From Pachypanchax playfairii (Eukaryota; Chordata; Actinopteri; Cyprinodontiformes; Aplocheilidae), in the NCBI GenBank assembly GCA_006937955.1, contig SSNP01000138.1, positions 882,471-946,470 of the forward strand: a stretch of 64,000 nt of DNA, written 5' to 3'. Both the position numbers and the translations under genes were made by a program. The notes beneath the pieces are model-generated. The model saw only the letters and a program-made list of their open reading frames with translations, had not been told where the DNA came from and searched no databases. How positions within the stretch are numbered: position 1 is the first letter of the stretch; the number at the start of each line of letters is the position of its first letter. Positions 59,301 to 64,000 of the stretch are shown one piece after another.

Positions 59301-60329
59301 TTTATAAATAAAAGAACTTTAAAATTAATCCTAAATGAAACAGCTAGACAACGTAAAATAAGGGAAATAAGATCTGTTTTATGAGAGACAAGCAGCGTTT
59401 TGAACTCTCTGTAGCTGATTGTGGGATGAAGCGCTACATATAGTACATTACAATAATCCAGCTGCATGGTAACAAAGACGTGGATTACCATCTCAAAATG
59501 CTGCTGTGAATCGATTCGCTTTATTAATACCAGCTGCCTTAACTGAAAGAAACTGGATTTAGAAAGGGTCAAGTTTAGGCTCCGCCTCCACTTGACTCTC
59601 AGATTAGCAACAACTGGTTTATTATATTGGGTTAAGGATCTGGGCTGTCTGTGGGGTTTCTGGAGGGTGTTGTTTGGTGCCCGGGTGGGAACTGGGTTCG
59701 TGATCTCTAACATTTTGTGAACCGACCCTGCACGGAAGATGGTGTGCTGGACTTGAGGCTTTGGGTGGGTTCTCTCTAGCTGGGTCTCTGCACTCCTCTG
59801 TTCACTGCTGTCCTCTTCATCGGGTGGTTATCCGTCTCCTGGGTTTGTTGACTGGCTTCCTAGTGCCCAAGAAGCTGGAGTTGTGCTGAAACAACTTCCC
59901 TTCCAAAAATATTTACTACTGATACATGCACATAGTTTTAGTTAACCACAGCAACATGATTTTAAATTGTTATGTCAGCTACCATCCCCCAATTTTATTT
60001 TCCATCTTTGTCTCTCTGCCCAAGCTGTAACACAAAAACATTCAATAACAACTGCTATGCAGCAGAAGAATCACATGCTGCTTCCTGTTGTAGAGTAAAT
60101 CTGTTCTGGCGAACCAAGACCAAACACTTACTTTAAGTTTCAACTTAAACATGAAAGGTGGCCTTAAAAACTGGCTGAAAATTGATCAAATCTGAGTTTA
60201 ACAAAATGTTAAAAGGTAAAATCTGTATAAATGAAACAAAGTAAACATAAGGAAGTTACTTAAAATGTTCTGTTTCCTTCCTGTTCAGGTTCTACAGACA
60301 GTGAAAGCAGTAATCAGATGACCAGCTGA
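56387..60329 (+). CDS. rgs22: RGS22, C-terminal six exons with the last RGS domain
   Basis: Exons are 56387-56545, 56681-56860, 56930-57100, 57183-57347, 57725-57824 and 60289-60329 (TGA), totalling 816 nt or 271 residues in frame. The start of the first exon is the least certain point. Residues from LFRRVLRDPNTCQQFQIFVS through NNVRFWVEVQKYK, ISTIISCFIDSFMPPTLQID and LEPYIFREAQVSVFNELLKF match the third RGS domain of human RGS22 (FRKALLNPVTSRQFQRFVAL, LFWQEVQKYKDLCHSHCDES). A basic coiled-coil tail (RARERRQRRKEDEEDQRREQ) and an acidic Ser-rich segment follow. RGS domains bind G-alpha subunits; RGS22 is a large, mostly testicular protein of ~1264 residues in human. Here only about a fifth of it is seen on this side of the gap. 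Confidence 0.8.
57825..60288 (+). other. last rgs22 intron: G-rich tract and LINE fragments
   Basis: 58905-58945 is a G-rich stretch (runs of up to ten G) attached to a repeat-like segment to about 59095. 59090-59720 reads on the minus strand as L2-type LINE fragments (AFSHTFVTMQLDYCNVLYVA-like: VIHVFVTMQLDYCNVLY; VSFRINFKVLLFIKL). 59730-59890 resembles the end of another fish repeat. No second gene is visible. Confidence 0.5.
59280..59715 (-). mobile_element. L2-type LINE fragment, decayed
   Basis: The minus strand encodes FEMVIHVFVTMQLDYCNVLY and then LAVSFRINFKVLLFIKL. These correspond to the ...FISSRLDYCNALY... and ...LPVRFRIDFKILLL... blocks near the C-terminus of L2 LINE ORF2, with the part between them shortened. 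Confidence 0.65.
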
Positions 60330-62715
60330 CAGCAAGAAGTTTCACAGGTGTAACAGTATGTGAATAGTCCTAACAGGTATATCGTGACTCTCCTTCAAAG
60401 TCTGCAACATGAAATAAGACTCAAGTGAAGGAAGCGACTGCTTACATCTAAACTATAGCATTAACAGAGATGACTCAGCTATCAGAGCACTTAGCAGAGT
60501 AGACCTGAAAACGATATCCTAATTCTGAGAAGGAAACAAACTCTGTTGTAACACTACCTATTAACACCAACCAGCACTCGTCACTGGCTGCAAGACAAAC
60601 GTCTTCTCTCGTACAACCGCTAAACATGTCTGAAACATGTCTGGCCACCAAATTGTGAATACAATAAGAGTAAATTGTGAGTGAATTGAGACATAATCAA
60701 GATGGAATGGGTGCCTTTGGCTTAGGGTAGGAATAGCTAGCTGCCAGCTGGAGGGTTGCTGGTTCAACCACAGGTACCCCCTTAGGACCCCTTTAAATAA
60801 AAAGAAAGTTGTTCTGGTTAAACAAAGGATGGTCTTCCTTAAGGACGTCAAATAAATAATTTACATGACAGTTACAGTTTGTTTGCATTTATATCAAATG
60901 CAGGTCACATGGTCCACGTGACCGACCAAAAAGCTTGTATCTTACTGGGTTGTAACTGTAAGAAACTGTAATTGAGAAAGTTGTGAAGAAGTTCCAGAAA
61001 TGCATGATGAAAGTATTTTGAAAGAACATTTGTTGTAGAAAATTGAAAACCTGCACAAACAATTTGAGACATTTGGGAAACTTTCTTGTAAATGCAGTTC
61101 AAAATTTTATGCCAGCAGTCACAGTACAGTGAGATGATGATTTAGTCTGATCAATTAATTTTGTTTCTACTAAACATTTTACTTTTATTAAACATTGCAG
61201 ACCAATTGTTCCATTTAATTATGTTAAAATCTTTTTACCGGAGCTACTGGTGAGTTTTTACAGGATGTAACTGTGACTAACTGCTGCTGTTGTGCTGAGG
61301 TAACATTACTGACTAGAGAAGTCAATTACTTTTGAATGTGATTTAAATAAAATTTAAATGGAACAAATGTTTTAGATATGCATTAGATGTCTTAAACTTC
61401 AGAGCTCTTTCTCCACATGATCACAGAGGTGACAGGAGACTTCAGCTGACAACCGTGAACCACTGAACGCTCAGAAAGACAAAACATTTCAGCTGTTCCT
61501 CCGATGTAGAATACAAAACATCAATGAACCGAGGAGGCTGTAGCTAAACAGAATATCTCATTTATTAAACTGATAGGAAACTTGCTGTATTTGTATTAAT
61601 GATTCTTTCAGTGTTTAATCAAGAACATCCTGCAGATTCCTGAGAACGATGCAGATCCTGTTCAACATTATTTTGTTATTGTGATTTTCATTCATGAAAA
61701 TACAGAACTGGATATTTACATCATGTTTGAGTTTTCTGTAAGATTTGAGTCTGTTTCTGTGTTGCACATTGAAACATATTAAAAAGGGTTTAAGTGTTTG
61801 ATCTATAAATATTGATTAAAAATATCAGAAAACTTAGAAATACATAACTCTATAATAATGTTGACTAAATTTACTCTAAATGTTAGCAGTTTAAACTAAA
61901 ATGACAACAGATGACTGAAACTAAATTAAATATATTAAAACTGTTTAGAACAATAAATGTACTACTTGTCCTTTTTGTTACAATTCCAGCCCTCCTCCTT
62001 TATCCGGGCAGGGGACCAGCGAAAGTGACCCTAAAGAGACACTTTGGCGGATTTACTTTTTTAATTTAATTTTTACATTTTATTTTATGTTAATTTTATT
62101 TATTTATGCAAGTTTATTTACTTGTTTTAGATTTTTACTTCATGATGGCGGATTGTATTGAATTGATGATTCAACCCAATCGGTTGGTTCTTTAGATAGA
62201 AAATGTTTTGATTGATTGGTAGTTCTGTAAAGTGCCTTGAAATGATTTTGTTATGAACTTAAATAAGTGTGAATTGAATGTGAAACGTGAAAGAAATGCT
62301 CTTTGTAGGATCGTCATATCAAGGTAGGACTATTGTGATGTTTTAATATCTGTTTTGTGCTTTTTTTTTTGGTGGGAGAAAACCAGAGCACCCGGAGAAA
62401 ACCCATGCAAGTCCTACCTTTGCTGCAGATATTTGACATGTCCTACAGGCTTGTTCCTACGGAAGCCTTTAGGGGACATGGTTGCAAAAAAAAAAAAGAA
62501 AGTATCTCACGGGTACCAGTTAGTAAAGCATCTGGTGAGCACGAGAAACCAACTTTTTGTTTTTTCCACCGATGTCCCCTAAAGGGCTCCGTATGTCCCT
62601 GACTCATGGGGGCTGGTCCTTAGCTCAGCGGTCATTGGGCGAGAGTCCACCATGCGCGGGGCTTTTTTCTTGGGGGGCGGGGGGAGGTGTTGCAGCACCT
62701 GGGAGAAAACCCACA
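60330..62715 (+). other. intergenic region downstream of rgs22
   Basis: No gene is seen. 60715-60785 (TTTGGCTTAGGGTAGGAATAGC...GGTTGCTGGTTCAACCACAGG) looks like a tRNA-derived SINE head. 62050-62280 is AT-rich with a GTAAAGTGCCTTGAAATGATTTTGTTATGA phrase seen at fish repeat ends. 62375-62410 has a GAGAAAACCCATGCAAG repeat phrase. Confidence 0.45.
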
Positions 62716-62717
62716 CA

Positions 62718-62928
62718 TGCATGTCAAACTCCAGGCCTCGAGGGCCCCCACCCTGCATGTTTGAGAGGTTTCTTTGCTTCAACACACCTGATTCAAATGA
62801 ACAGGTCATTAGCAGGTTTCTGCAGGACTTGATGAAATGCAGTGGGTCTGAATCAGGTGTGTTGAAGCAGGGAAACATTTAAAACATGAAGGATAGCGGA
62901 CCTCGAGGCCTGGAGCTGGACACCCCGT
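62718..62928. mobile_element. palindromic non-autonomous DNA transposon (MITE)
   Basis: The left arm ATGTCAAACTCCAGGCCTCGAGG...GCTTCAACACACCTGATTCA is mirrored by TGAATCAGGTGTGTTGAAGC...ACCTCGAGGCCTGGAGCTGGACA. The two halves pair over most of their length around a centre near 62820. This is a frequent teleost element of hAT-like appearance. A weaker relative lies at 41500-41745. Confidence 0.75.
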
Positions 62929-63142
62929 GTACCAACTGTGCCACCGTGCAGCTCTTGAGATATTAAAGAAGGGTCAAACTCTGAATCTTGTTTTTAGGTC
63001 ATTAGGTGTAAAGCTGTCATCTCTCATCTTTTCTCTGGAGTTAATTTGATTCCTTATAGATGGTTGTTAATAAGAGGGATCAGAAATCTGGCTGCTGTTC
63101 AAAGTTTGTCTGCAACTAAGATGGAATCAGTGTGAACTGTGT

Positions 63143-64000
63143 TTACTGGAGCCACGGATGAAGCAGCAGATCTCTCAGACTCGGACGGTTACTGGGGTCG
63201 ATGCTCAAACACTTTGTCAAGAAATCCCGACAAAGGTTTGACAACTCAGAACTGAATTCAATCTCATTGTTCAGGAATTCTTGAGTTCCGAACCGATCTC
63301 TGTCAGCGTGAATTATGTCATACAGAACGATTCCCACCTGCCACACGTTGGTTGGTCCGGCCTGATAGGTTTCCGTAGATAAATATTCTGGAGGGATGTG
63401 CTCATTTGTACCATGGAATTTTTTGTAGTGTGAATTTTTCTTTAGAAAACAGCTCAGTCCAAAATCAAGAATTCGGACAACTGGGAGACCAGCGCGACCC
63501 TCGATCAGGATGTTTTCTACCTTGATGTCTCGGTGAAAGATTCTCTCATCTTCAAGATGAATGACAGCATTGATCAGCTGTTTCATGATGTTCTTTGCCT
63601 CTGATTCATCTATTCTATACTTTACACAAATATAATCCAGCAGGTCTAAAGATAGGGTTGGTCGTTCCATAACCAGGACCAGTTCTTCACCAAGATCATA
63701 CCAGTCCAGAAGGGAGATGGGTGACTCGGCTCCTTCTGACTCAGAAGTTGAAGCTGCCAGTTTTAACATGGAAGAGATTTCACTAGAAACCTCGTCCTCT
63801 TCTTCACAAAACACGTTGTCTTTAGAAACGTGTTTTATCGCCACTGGAAGATTATCTGATATCCGATTCCCTTCAAATACTGAACCACATCCTCCTTCAC
63901 CAAGTTTATACAGCTGCTTGTACTTGGATTCAAATTCAGCTTTCACCGAGTCTCTGAGCCTCGTTTCATTTTCACTCTCATCTTCACTGGAAAACGTTTC
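63143..64000 (-). CDS. PIM-like serine/threonine kinase, 3' part (cut by window end)
   Basis: The frame is open from the window edge to TAA at 63143-63145, so the start is outside. Kinase motifs in order: glycine loop LGEGGCGSVFEG, VAIKHV (catalytic Lys), IFHRDIKVENILIE (HRD loop), ILDFGLSCF (DFG), HIPPEYL (APE equivalent), TNVWQVGIVLYDII, and the terminal SIDPSNRPSLRDLLLHPWLQ. The PPEY and VWQVGI-LYD pattern is that of PIM kinases, which have expanded in fish as pim-like genes. About 30 residues before the loop are acidic (SSEDESENETRLRDS). The RFGTQEF segment replaces the usual PIM 'IPFEHDEEI' stretch, so it is a diverged paralog rather than pim1-3. The exon is unspliced through the whole visible domain, unlike classical pim genes, so a retrogene or compact paralog is possible. 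Confidence 0.85.
   Translation of the reverse strand, partial: ETFSSEDESENETRLRDSVKAEFESKYKQLYKLGEGGCGSVFEGNRISDNLPVAIKHVSKDNVFCEEEDEVSSEISSMLKLAASTSESEGAESPISLLDWYDLGEELVLVMERPTLSLDLLDYICVKYRIDESEAKNIMKQLINAVIHLEDERIFHRDIKVENILIEGRAGLPVVRILDFGLSCFLKKNSHYKKFHGTNEHIPPEYLSTETYQAGPTNVWQVGIVLYDIIHADRDRFGTQEFLNNEIEFSSELSNLCRDFLTKCLSIDPSNRPSLRDLLLHPWLQ

Overview
The window is vertebrate nuclear DNA from a teleost fish, probably a spiny-rayed (percomorph) species. Genes have many short exons with GT-AG introns. The interspersed repeats (L2/CR1-type LINE tails ending in the AAGCGTCTGCTAAATGA signature, Tc1-like transposons, Penelope-like remnants, CA/CT microsatellites) are those usual in teleosts. 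I know the gene neighbourhood as the vertebrate RNF19A - SPAG1 - FBXO43 - RGS22 block (human 8q22). The exact species cannot be read from the sequence.

Layout. (1) 1035-15309 (+): rnf19a, an RBR-type E3 ubiquitin ligase, nine coding exons giving 872 residues. Its 7.8-kb intron 4435-12251 holds a LINE relic split by a young LTR retrotransposon (5058-9774, minus orientation, 907-bp LTRs, 5-bp target duplication AGTTC). (2) 17309-35158 (-): spag1, a TPR cochaperone for axonemal dynein assembly, 18 coding exons giving 937 residues, convergent with rnf19a. One of its introns carries a 4.7-kb array of a 36-bp minisatellite (26380-31124) that grew out of a LINE 3' end. (3) 35923-36202: a compact divergent promoter between spag1 and fbxo43 with an exact RFX X-box. 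(4) 37656-44129 (+): fbxo43 (EMI2), an APC/C inhibitor, five coding exons giving 687 residues. (5) 46926-60329 (+): rgs22, of which only two exons from the N-terminal part and six C-terminal exons are visible; 9.2 kb of repeats sits where the two central RGS domains should be. An intact Tc1 transposon (51264-52865) lies in this gap. (6) 63143-64000 (-): the 3' part of a PIM-like kinase, cut by the window edge.

The exon models come from reading frames, splice consensus and recalled vertebrate family sequences. The summed coding lengths of rnf19a, spag1, fbxo43 and the rgs22 3' part are each divisible by three and end at a stop, which is a strong internal check. Spag1 (dynein assembly) and rgs22 (reported as testis-enriched) fit a cilia/sperm theme, and fbxo43 acts in meiosis; the X-box between spag1 and fbxo43 fits that theme.

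The most notable observations are the 1-copy, 2-copy and ~130-copy states of the same LINE-derived 36-mer within 64 kb, the LTR element whose coding region is almost wholly nested minisatellites with no pol, the X-box bidirectional promoter, the broken rgs22, and the structurally intact Tc1 element.
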